A stretch of DNA of 64,000 bases from Nitrosomonas communis (GTDB lineage: Bacteria > Pseudomonadota > Gammaproteobacteria > Burkholderiales > Nitrosomonadaceae): the NCBI RefSeq assembly GCF_024102715.1, contig NZ_JAGFJM010000089.1, positions 22,449 to 86,448 of the forward strand, in the 5' to 3' direction. The notes under the pieces are model-generated. The model did not search any database, was not told where the DNA came from, and saw only the letters and a list, made by a program, of their open reading frames with translations. The position numbers and the translations under genes are program-made. Shown piece after piece: positions 57,115 through 64,000 of this stretch (position 1 is the stretch's first letter; every line of letters begins with the position of its first letter).

Positions 57115-57249
57115 TCACTGTAACAATGCCTCAATCCGCTCCATGTCGGTATGGGTAACACCCCGCTGGCGTAATTCCTTAAAATCATCCAGTACCGCCT
57201 GTTTGAAGCTGCGGCCATCGCTAGTCATTTTTTCTTTATAGCGCAGGTA
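57115..57249 (-). pseudogene. displaced C-terminal segment of the STAND-TPR gene, one-base frameshift
   Basis: Read from 57249 the minus strand gives YLRYKEKMTSDGRSFKQAV then DDFKELRQRGVTHTDMERIEALLQ and a TGA (57115-57117). This is the ending typical of TPR proteins of this class (an AVLDDF...L...G..H.DM..IE.LL pattern). It is in the +1 frame relative to the upstream gene, whose own frame stops at 57236-57238 just after KAKAI. Deleting one of the two T at 57249-57250 (minus strand ATCTTACC) would join them exactly. So either a real frameshift mutation or a sequencing error. A free-standing 37-residue ORF from the ATG at 57228 is possible but unlikely. Confidence 0.75.
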
Positions 57250-59560
57250 AGATAGCCTTGGCCTTTTCATACTGATCAATCAATAGATACCCATGGGCCA
57301 GATTGGTATGGAGCGTTGCTTCTATCTGTTCATCTGTCTCGATTTCTAACCCCCGCTCACTCGCCTCGATGGCCTGTTCAGGTTGCCGATTGAATAATTC
57401 GTACCAGGCAAGGCGCAAGTAGGCGCCGGCCAGCGCTTGCCTGACTTCCGGACTATTTTCTTGTTTACCAAGCCACGCTACCTGGCGTTGAACAAGCTCG
57501 ACCGCCTCATTAAAACGATTCAGCTCAGCTAGCAATGACACCGGCGTGTCATAAAGCCAGCTTAGATCACGCTTCCAGATCACATTGCTGGGATCATGAA
57601 CAACTAAGGACTCGCTTATAGCTAATGCCTTTTGATAAAATGCCAACGCTTCCTCCAGCTTGCCTTGCGCGTTCAATACATCGCCAACCTTGTTAAACGA
57701 CACCGACACATCCCGCTGCCACTGCGTATTGCTCGGGTCATGCGCAGCTAGTTTCTGAGCGATAACCAAACTCTCCTGATAAGTTTTCTGCGCTTCCTCC
57801 AGCTTGCCTTGCGCGTTCAATACATTTCCCAGATTATCTAACGACACCGATAGATTGTGTTGCCACGGAAGATAATCTGGTTCAAGCCTCGAGATCTGCT
57901 CAATCAGAGAAAAAGACTGCTGATAGGCTTCTCTGGCTTTTTCCAACTTTCCCTGAGCAAATAACCGGTCTCCCTCGCTGCTATAGGAAGCAGCACGCTG
58001 GTTCAGCACCCTTGCTGATTGTCCCTCGATACCCAATTGTTGATAGTAATCATTTACCCGTTGCTGCACCATTTCAACGATATCCAGGCGACCGATCGGC
58101 GTAAGCCTGTCCCTTAACTCAAACACGAGGAAATTCAGTATGTCTTCTGCCGCCTCACGCGCAGCTTGTGCTTGCTGCCGCGCGCTATTGGCTTCCTTCT
58201 CGGCGGCATAGGCATCTTCTTTTGCCTGCCACTGCAAATAACCAAACACAGCCACAATCATGAGGGTGGCAACGCCACTATAGGCGACGAGGCGTTGTTT
58301 GCGGGTCAATTTCCACGGCCGGCTCTTGACGATAGGCCGGGCCAGGCTATCATGGCTCAGTTCATAAAAATAGCTCTCCAGACGCGGCTCCTTGCGCAAA
58401 AAACGCGCTTCAACCAGTGGAACCAGCGCCTGGCTATCAAGATGATATTCTTTCGCAATCTCGTTCTCTTGCAGCGGCAAGCGGAAGCCTTCCGCATTCA
58501 ACAACCCTTCTTCGCATAGCCGCTGCGCCTTCCGGCGATGATGTCTGGGTAATTTAGCGAGCGTTTGTTGATAGAAGTTCTCCCCAATCGCATCCAGCCG
58601 TTTTTCCCCACCGAGCAGTTTGCTCGTGATGCAAGCGATGGGCTGTCCCTTGGCAGCCTGTTGCGCCATTTGTTCCTCGATATCATGGCAAACCAGTTGT
58701 AGCTGGAATGGTTCGATGACGCCGGATTTACCTCGCAGGTAACGGATGATTTCCGCCAGAGCATCGTCCTCATAGCTAAATGGCGGCGTCATGAATCGAC
58801 TTCTAGTTGCAGCCGTTTGCGGGGAGGCAGCCGGTTGGCGAATAGCTTGCTCTGCCTGCGTATCGGACAATGGATTGAGTCGCACACGGTCATCGAAAAT
58901 CCCGGGAATATCGGCAGCCAGCTCTTGCAAGGCACCGAGAAAATCTTCACGCATGCTCAGGATTACGCGAATGTTAGGCGGCTGCTCGCTTAACAGCGCC
59001 GTAGAAGCAGCGCTGCCCTTCTCTGCTGCAGTTAACATTTGGCGTTTTTGCCTGACACTTTGCGGCAACACCCCGCGAAATAAATCACCGAGCTCGCGGG
59101 CTACCCCTGCACGCTCCTCAGCCTGTTTCAGCGTAAAAATCTCTTCGAACTGATCGAATACCAGCACGGGAGTAAGCAGCAGGTCACCTTGCCAGAACAT
59201 GGCTGTTTTGAAAAATTCCCAAAGCGTTTCACCTTCGCCTGGGGTGTAATCGATAGCCAATTTCCGGCTCGTCTCACGGGCTGCAGCCTGGATAATCTCG
59301 AGTAGCGCGCCTGGTATATTGAGACGAACGAGTAGAGGCAGCATGTGTTGCTCCTCGCGTAATTTCTGGAATACCCCTGCCTGGAGCAGGGACGTTTTAC
59401 CTACACCCGATTTACCAAACAATACCAGCAAGTGTGCTGCACAGATGCGATGGAACAGCAGTTCGATCTCTTCCTTGCGGCCATGAAACAATAAGCGGTC
59501 GTCGGGGTTATCCCTAAAGGAACGGGGACCAGGATAGCGATCGATGGATAGCTGATTCAT
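57236..59560 (-). CDS. STAND-type NTPase with membrane helix and TPR repeats (NLR-like)
   Basis: 774 residues in this frame. Start ATG 59560 overlaps the stop of the SIR2/TIR gene (ATGA). It opens YPGPRSF, as in many nSTAND proteins, with Walker A GKSGVGKT (49-56), Walker B VLVFDQFEE (132-140) and a sensor RVILSMREDFLGAL. A helical region follows to about residue 400, then a membrane helix (about 424-444), a coiled coil with RLDIVEMVQQRVNDYY, and TPR units (about 500-770) including NVLNAQGKLEEA and DVLNAQGKLEEA at 48-residue spacing. STAND proteins sense a ligand with their repeats and oligomerise. The true C-terminus is cut by a frameshift (see 57115-57249). Confidence 0.82.
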   Translation of the reverse strand: MNQLSIDRYPGPRSFRDNPDDRLLFHGRKEEIELLFHRICAAHLLVLFGKSGVGKTSLLQAGVFQKLREEQHMLPLLVRLNIPGALLEIIQAAARETSRKLAIDYTPGEGETLWEFFKTAMFWQGDLLLTPVLVFDQFEEIFTLKQAEERAGVARELGDLFRGVLPQSVRQKRQMLTAAEKGSAASTALLSEQPPNIRVILSMREDFLGALQELAADIPGIFDDRVRLNPLSDTQAEQAIRQPAASPQTAATRSRFMTPPFSYEDDALAEIIRYLRGKSGVIEPFQLQLVCHDIEEQMAQQAAKGQPIACITSKLLGGEKRLDAIGENFYQQTLAKLPRHHRRKAQRLCEEGLLNAEGFRLPLQENEIAKEYHLDSQALVPLVEARFLRKEPRLESYFYELSHDSLARPIVKSRPWKLTRKQRLVAYSGVATLMIVAVFGYLQWQAKEDAYAAEKEANSARQQAQAAREAAEDILNFLVFELRDRLTPIGRLDIVEMVQQRVNDYYQQLGIEGQSARVLNQRAASYSSEGDRLFAQGKLEKAREAYQQSFSLIEQISRLEPDYLPWQHNLSVSLDNLGNVLNAQGKLEEAQKTYQESLVIAQKLAAHDPSNTQWQRDVSVSFNKVGDVLNAQGKLEEALAFYQKALAISESLVVHDPSNVIWKRDLSWLYDTPVSLLAELNRFNEAVELVQRQVAWLGKQENSPEVRQALAGAYLRLAWYELFNRQPEQAIEASERGLEIETDEQIEATLHTNLAHGYLLIDQYEKAKAILPAL
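57647..57825 (-). repeat. 35-base perfect direct repeat in the TPR region
   Basis: The same 35 bases occur at 57647-57681 and 57791-57825, 144 bases (48 codons) apart. They encode the LNAQGKLEEA parts of neighbouring TPR units, showing a recent internal duplication or gene conversion. Confidence 0.85.
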
Positions 59561-60891
59561 GCGACGGCCCTTTTCTGACGTTGCTGCCAATCGGCTTTGA
59601 TTGCATCCGCTAATTGCTCAAAACCACCGAGCCCATTCAAAGGGATATGATGGAATTCATGTAGCTGCGGCAGAATGGCGTTCCCAGTCAGCGTAATCGG
59701 AACAATGAAGCGAAATTCGCTAGCAATCTTTTTCTGCCGCTCCAAGGCAGTTGTGATTTCCTTATAAAAATAACCTTCGACCTGCCTGATCATCGCCGGC
59801 GACTGGACGACAACGACATAATCGACGACTTGATTGATCACATGGATAAGCTGCCGATCCCAATTGTCACCGGCTCGCAGATTTTGCTTGTCCTGCCAGG
59901 GTTCAATGCCTGTTGCCAATAGTTGCTGGCCAAGTTGCTCCACTTGGTCGCGATCTTCACTGGCATAACACAAAAATACTTTCGGTAGGCTATCGGCTGA
60001 TTGTTGTTGAGTAGCGATTTGTGCTTTCGCCAACGGCGCATAGGCAGCGCGTAATTCTTTGGCAAATGCCAACCAGGAAAAATGCTCAAATTTGATTTTA
60101 TGCTGATTACTGTAGAACACGACTGTCTGAAAACAATCCGGGCGAGCAAAAAATTGCTTATCCTCGACCGCGAGCGATTGATTGCTATGATGATGCGCAT
60201 TCAATACATGGAGCAAGATACGGTGATGCCATGAGTGGAAGCCGAAGCCGACAAACAGAAAATTTTTATTCGGATCTGCAAACTGGCTACGGATAAATGG
60301 CGGCAATTCGGGGCTGCCTTTGATGATTTTGACTAAGAAATCTAAAAGATCATCTTCTGCCAAAACCAGAGATTCCAGGGATTCTGGATCAGCATCATCA
60401 TAGTAACCATACAAGCTATAAATATAAGGCTTTTCGGCAGTAGGTTGGATAGCAATCACCGGACGAGGACGCTGGTAGTTATAGTAGTCCCGGACAGGTT
60501 TCTTCCCTGCTTCAACGAGGGCATTGCTAAACAAATGATCGGGGGTGGTATTGATACATAGCGTAAACGGTAGCGCAGCCAAATCTCTATGAAAATCTGT
60601 CACCAAATTTTGATAAGCATCATAGAAATCCTTCACTTCGATTTCCAGGCCATAGCGATCAGAACGCTGCTTAAAAAGTTGAGCAACATGAGCCAGATCA
60701 TCCCGATTGACTAAATCTTTAGTCTCAGCAAGAACTTCATGACTGGCTAAACGGCGTGCGAGCAAAGTTGTCAGAGGTAAATGATCAGAATCTTCCGGAT
60801 CAAAACTGACCTGCGGTCCAAGTAGAAGAATGCAGTTACCACGTTTGATACTTTCGACCAATTTGCGCCACGGCAACTCAGGACTAGACAT
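59557..60891 (-). CDS. SIR2-like domain + TIR domain protein, putative NAD-targeting effector
   Basis: 444 residues, two domains. The N-terminal half (about 10-290) resembles the SIR2-like fold used in bacterial defence: GNCILLLGPQVS (18-29), INTTPDHLF (113-121) in the place of TTNYD, SLYGYYDDADPESLE (159 on) and LFVGFGFHSWHHR (about 213). The usual LHG is LYG, so the catalytic His seems lost (Y161). The C-terminal half is TIR: KVFLCYASEDRDQV from K304, IEPWQDKQNLRAGDNWDRQL, and GYFYKEITTALE with Glu378 as the probable NADase residue. GGGAG lies 9 bases before the ATG. Followed by the STAND-TPR gene with ATGA overlap. A role in phage defence is inferred. Confidence 0.78.
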   Translation of the reverse strand: MSSPELPWRKLVESIKRGNCILLLGPQVSFDPEDSDHLPLTTLLARRLASHEVLAETKDLVNRDDLAHVAQLFKQRSDRYGLEIEVKDFYDAYQNLVTDFHRDLAALPFTLCINTTPDHLFSNALVEAGKKPVRDYYNYQRPRPVIAIQPTAEKPYIYSLYGYYDDADPESLESLVLAEDDLLDFLVKIIKGSPELPPFIRSQFADPNKNFLFVGFGFHSWHHRILLHVLNAHHHSNQSLAVEDKQFFARPDCFQTVVFYSNQHKIKFEHFSWLAFAKELRAAYAPLAKAQIATQQQSADSLPKVFLCYASEDRDQVEQLGQQLLATGIEPWQDKQNLRAGDNWDRQLIHVINQVVDYVVVVQSPAMIRQVEGYFYKEITTALERQKKIASEFRFIVPITLTGNAILPQLHEFHHIPLNGLGGFEQLADAIKADWQQRQKRAVA

Positions 60892-61018
60892 TCGATCATT
60901 CTCCCGATATATATTGAATTTACCAACTCAATCAGAGTTGTTTCTGTGAAATAGCTTCATGCTCTTCTCATTTCTCCCTTATTCTCTATTCAGAAAAGAA
61001 AAAAGTAAACAATGCGAT

Positions 61019-61360
61019 ATGAAAAAACTCTATTCCGCCAATAACTTGATAGAAGCACAAATGATCGTTGCCTTGCTAGAACATGCCTATATTCCAGCAA
61101 AGCTATTTAATACCCATGCACAGGGTGGCGTAGGAGAAATTCCCTTCACGCATGCATATCCAGAAGTATGGATTATGCATGACGATGATCTTGAGAAAGC
61201 ACGCTCGATTATCGATACGTACGAAAGTGCACCGGTTGAAGAAGGCCACGTATCCTGCCCGGCGTGTGGCGAGCAAAATCCGCGAAATTTCCAATTATGC
61301 TGGCAATGCGGTGAAGGGTTAGAAGTAGTACATGCGAAGTTGGATAGCACTTATGACTGA
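61019..61360 (+). CDS. DUF2007 protein with C-terminal zinc ribbon
   Basis: 113 residues from the ATG at 61019; the frame is open 20 codons earlier at 60959, but MKKLYSANNLIEAQMIVALLE is the normal DUF2007 start. The N-terminal ferredoxin-like domain (about 1-70) has YIPAKLFNTHAQGGVGEIPF and the acidic HDDDLEKARSII. The C-terminal zinc ribbon has CPACGEQNP and CWQCGEG. A signal-transfer role has been proposed for DUF2007; function unproven. It starts just upstream of, and divergent from, the SIR2/TIR gene, and ends 6 bases before the converging rhlE stop. Confidence 0.75.
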   Translation: MKKLYSANNLIEAQMIVALLEHAYIPAKLFNTHAQGGVGEIPFTHAYPEVWIMHDDDLEKARSIIDTYESAPVEEGHVSCPACGEQNPRNFQLCWQCGEGLEVVHAKLDSTYD

Positions 61361-61366
61361 CTTTGT

Positions 61367-62830
61367 TTATTCTTGTTTATGTTTGTCGATAACGGGCGGC
61401 ACAAAGAGCGCCGGAATGGCTTTCTTGTTCGATTTGTGAATAGACTGAGTAATTTTATCGGTTGCATCTTGCTTTTTAACCAACGCCATAGGCACATAGG
61501 GTTGAGTAAAAATTGGATCAATCGTACGGGAAGGTTTATTTCTAGCATGAACAGTCGGCTGTGGCTTAGCCGTATGACTTCCATTATGCCGGTCCAATCC
61601 AGGCTTCTGCTGGGGTGATTTGCCATTATACCGTTGACGGCCTGCTGTTTGGGGCAAGGCCGCATGAACGCTTTTCTCAACCTCAAATCCGTTCACTTTT
61701 TCTACGGTCAGCTTTGTTTTGAGCAGTTTCTCGATGCCAGCGAGTAAATCCTTTTCGTTCACGCTGACTAACGAAATAGCGTTTCCTTTACTGCCTGCAC
61801 GCCCCGTCCGTCCAATCCGGTGAATATAATCTTCCGGCACAGTCGGCAACTCAAAATTGATCACATACGCGAGATTCTCAATATCCAGTCCCCGTGCAGC
61901 TACATCGGTAGCGACTAATGCCTGAATCTTTCCCTCTTTGAAATCATTGAGTGCTTGCGTCCGTTGCTGTTGGTTCTTATCTCCATGAATTGCAGTTGCC
62001 ATCACCTCATACCGAGTCAATTGCTTGACCAGTCGATCCGCACCTTGCTTGGTCTTAACAAAAATCAGTACTTGTTTAAGGTCATTTTGTCTAATTAACT
62101 GCACCAGCAATTCATGCTTGCGTTCAGGTTCGACTAAATGCACGATATGCGAAATGGACTGATTGATTGCATTACGTTTTGCCGCTTCAATTAAAATTGG
62201 CTGCTTCAGTAATTTATCTGCAAGTTGTTTGATTTCCTCAGAAAATGTCGCGGAAAAAATCAAACTCTGCCGCTGAGGCGATAGCAACATGAGAATGCGT
62301 TTGATATCCGGCAAGAAACCCATATCGAGCATACGATCAGCTTCATCAAGTACCAAAATGGCGATTTTGGATAGATTGATCGTTTTCTGCTCAATGTGAT
62401 CTAGTAGACGACCGGGGGTAGCAACCAGTACTTCTATCCCAGCCTGCAGTTCTTTAATTTGCGGATCGATGCTGACACCGCCGTAAATGACCGTGCTGCG
62501 AAGCTGCAGATATTTCCCATACTTTTTCACATTATCATGGATCTGTGTTGCAAGCTCACGCGTGGGTGCAAGTATCAGTGCCCGAATAGGGTGCTTGGCT
62601 GGGGAAGTACTTGAATTCTCATAGGGTTGCAATCGATGTAACAGAGGCAATGTAAAACTGGCTGTTTTTCCTGTGCCCGTTTCAGCGCTGCCCATAATAT
62701 CCTTGCCCTCAAGAATATGTGGAATAACTTGGGCTTGTATAGGGGTAGGTTTGATATACCCTTGATCTGCAATTGCGCGCAGAAGCTGATCTGATAAATT
62801 TAATTGATCAAATGCTGTGATATCACTCAT
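61367..62830 (-). CDS. rhlE: DEAD-box RNA helicase, RhlE type
   Basis: 487 residues. All motifs present: Q motif YIKPTPIQAQVIP, motif I SAETGTGKT, Ia PTRELATQI, GG, Ib ATPGRLLDH, II LDEADRML, III FSATF, then VATDVAARGLDIE and HRIGRTGRAG. The C-terminal tail after about 375 is basic and low complexity (GKSPQQKPG and similar), as in RhlE. Involved in ribosome assembly or RNA turnover. Confidence 0.92.
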   Translation of the reverse strand: MSDITAFDQLNLSDQLLRAIADQGYIKPTPIQAQVIPHILEGKDIMGSAETGTGKTASFTLPLLHRLQPYENSSTSPAKHPIRALILAPTRELATQIHDNVKKYGKYLQLRSTVIYGGVSIDPQIKELQAGIEVLVATPGRLLDHIEQKTINLSKIAILVLDEADRMLDMGFLPDIKRILMLLSPQRQSLIFSATFSEEIKQLADKLLKQPILIEAAKRNAINQSISHIVHLVEPERKHELLVQLIRQNDLKQVLIFVKTKQGADRLVKQLTRYEVMATAIHGDKNQQQRTQALNDFKEGKIQALVATDVAARGLDIENLAYVINFELPTVPEDYIHRIGRTGRAGSKGNAISLVSVNEKDLLAGIEKLLKTKLTVEKVNGFEVEKSVHAALPQTAGRQRYNGKSPQQKPGLDRHNGSHTAKPQPTVHARNKPSRTIDPIFTQPYVPMALVKKQDATDKITQSIHKSNKKAIPALFVPPVIDKHKQE

Positions 62831-62871
62831 AAGCTGCTCAGTCTTCTCGACTGAATTTAAACATTGTTTGA

Positions 62872-63651
62872 TTACTCTGTCTCCTGTTGAATACTTCGTT
62901 TAGATTTATCACTTTTTAACCACTCACTAAATTTATTTACTACACCTAGAACGATGGGCGCACCGCCAATAGCGACTGCATCTACGAGGCAATACCAGGC
63001 AGCAACACCACTGGGTGGATTTCCTTGTGATAAGTTAAATATGGGCTCAAGCTTCGCCCATTGCCATGTGCCGGCAGCTGTACCAATCAGTTCTAACCAG
63101 GTAGTGATAAAAAAAGCAGCAAGATAAACCATGGGGGATCTACCTTTGAATAGATAGATAAGAAACACACAAAATAATATTGCTCCTACTTGATCACCTT
63201 GCTCAGGAAAGCCGCTGACGCCCCAAAATGACCAGATACCGCATACAATTACTACGAATGCAGCAATCTTCCTCGCATGCTTAAGGAAAAAGCCTGAACG
63301 AGCGAGTGCAACAGCTGTTAAATAAACCATTCCATGTCCTGGTGGCACATATAAGGGCACATTCTCAAATCGGTAGGTATATCCTCCCATATAAATGGAT
63401 GCAAAATGCTCACCTGCCGTTGCAAATGCCACGGCAATAGCCACCTGTATTCTTATTTCTTTATTTTCACCTATTAATAACCCAACTAAAAATATCCATG
63501 CGATCACACCCAGAAGATTTTGTATGATCAGACCCGCATGAGCGTCAATAACCAGACTTACCGCTACACAAAAGAAAGTGAAGGCAGCGATGAAATAATC
63601 TCGCTTCCTGTGAACATAAACACCATCAGATGCAGGGAAATAACTAAGCAT
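62872..63651 (-). CDS. polytopic membrane protein of unknown function
   Basis: 259 residues with about seven or eight hydrophobic segments. Motifs that stand out are HFASIYMGGYTYRFENVPLY with PPGHGMVYLT and WLELIGTAAGTWQWAKLEPI; the conserved-looking Glu, His and Trp near membrane ends suggest an enzyme or transporter, but I do not recognise the family. The C-terminus is charged. It precedes rhlE on the same strand with a 41-base gap. Confidence 0.65.
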   Translation of the reverse strand: MLSYFPASDGVYVHRKRDYFIAAFTFFCVAVSLVIDAHAGLIIQNLLGVIAWIFLVGLLIGENKEIRIQVAIAVAFATAGEHFASIYMGGYTYRFENVPLYVPPGHGMVYLTAVALARSGFFLKHARKIAAFVVIVCGIWSFWGVSGFPEQGDQVGAILFCVFLIYLFKGRSPMVYLAAFFITTWLELIGTAAGTWQWAKLEPIFNLSQGNPPSGVAAWYCLVDAVAIGGAPIVLGVVNKFSEWLKSDKSKRSIQQETE

Positions 63652-63806
63652 TTTCTACCTTTATTGAGATAAACACCCCATCATTTCCGACGAGCTTGAA
63701 TGTAATCTTTGTACTTATATTTACATCTAGGCATATTGTACAAAGCAAGTACTCTACAATCTTTTTTGAAAAAAATGATGATCTGGAGGCTATCAGAAGA
63801 AATACG

Positions 63807-63834
63807 GCTGGGGAAAACATTTTATTTCCCCAGC
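63807..63834 (-). terminator. hairpin after the partial gene at the right edge
   Basis: GCTGGGGAAA (63807-63816) pairs with TTTCCCCAGC (63825-63834) over an 8-base loop, 37 bases after the stop of the minus-strand gene at the right edge. The T run after it on the minus strand is broken (CGTATTTCTT), so it is a moderate terminator candidate. The rest of 63652-63871 holds no gene. Confidence 0.55.
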
Positions 63835-63871
63835 ATCTGTATTGATGAGATCTTACCGGAAACAAGCAGTG

Positions 63872-64000
63872 TTACTCTTTTCCTTTCTTATCGTCTTTTT
63901 CAGCTACTTTGGCATTAGCCTGGAATTCATCGTGATACTTGAATTTGGGCTCGCCTGTGAAAACGCCGTCCAGTTTGTAATGTTCATGCATCGCCTTGAC
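63872..64000 (-). CDS. C-terminal end of an unidentified protein (partial)
   Basis: An open frame on the minus strand enters from the right edge and stops at TAA 63872-63874. The 42 visible residues read VKAMHEHYKLDGVFTGEPKF, then KYHDEFQANAKV, then a Lys/Glu/Asp tail (AEKDDKKGKE). The charged tail looks like a real protein end, and a hairpin follows. Too little is present to name it. Confidence 0.6.
   Translation of the reverse strand, partial: VKAMHEHYKLDGVFTGEPKFKYHDEFQANAKVAEKDDKKGKE

Noticed and set aside
1-64000. tRNA, rRNA, CRISPR or insertion sequence
   Set aside because: No T-loop/cloverleaf sequence, regularly spaced repeats or transposase-like protein was recognised in either strand.

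Overview
The window looks like a stretch of chromosome from a betaproteobacterium, most likely an ammonia oxidiser of the Nitrosomonas type. This is inferred from gene content, not from any search. Supporting signs are the fimT-pilV-pilW-pilX-pilY1-pilE minor pilin cluster, tandem DUF4124 proteins beside glnA, a MutL with a DMHA-type endonuclease motif, a multicopper oxidase, small membrane-bound b- and c-type cytochromes, and a moderate G+C content. No rRNA, tRNA, CRISPR array or transposase was recognised.

Layout. 1-3024 (minus): a Tat-exported YtcJ-like amidohydrolase coupled to an MFS exporter that runs off the left edge. 3111-7354 (minus): B12-dependent ribonucleotide reductase, then gnd and zwf (oxidative pentose phosphate pathway). 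7645-9345: multicopper oxidase. 9577-11513: pncA-pncB (NAD salvage). 11580-13910: archease-rtcB-uspA (RNA repair plus stress). 14114-16399 (plus): DAHP synthase and ispH, converging on thiO. 17752-24220 (plus): minor pilin / PilY1 operon. 24247-27257 (minus): rpiA-phoU-ppx, divergent from mutL. 29321-33305 (minus): a lipoprotein with a G9 tract, a b-type/triheme c-type cytochrome pair, lon and a small protein. 33488-35913 (minus): a DUF2130 coiled-coil protein, the guanidinium exporter sugE/gdx under a two-hairpin guanidine-II riboswitch, and an isoprenylcysteine-methyltransferase-like protein. 35975-38429 (minus): glnA with two DUF4124 proteins. 39000-41551 (plus): hslR, a decayed recQ, and a porin with a strong terminator. 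41612-43105: HerA-like ATPase. 43321-48548 (plus): peptide ABC transporter permease and double ATPase, then prfC. 48783-50213 (plus): exported Tyr-rich protein, glycine-zipper lipoprotein, thioredoxin-like protein and terminator. 50320-51930: malic enzyme. 52254-57058 (plus): group III truncated globin and ribF-ileS-lspA. 57115-60891 (minus): SIR2-like/TIR protein and STAND NTPase-TPR protein. 61019-64000: DUF2007 protein, rhlE, a membrane protein and a partial gene.

The most unusual part is 57115-60891. Two genes overlapping by ATGA encode (i) a protein with an N-terminal SIR2-like fold and a C-terminal TIR domain and (ii) a membrane-anchored STAND-type NTPase with TPR repeats. This is the build of an NLR-like sensor paired with an NAD-targeting effector, so an anti-phage or abortive-infection role is a reasonable hypothesis. 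The SIR2-like part lacks the usual catalytic His, and the TPR gene has a single-base frameshift that cuts off its conserved last 44 residues. Other points that simple ORF calling misses are the guanidine-II riboswitch, the recQ pseudogene, and the two genes that cross the window edges.
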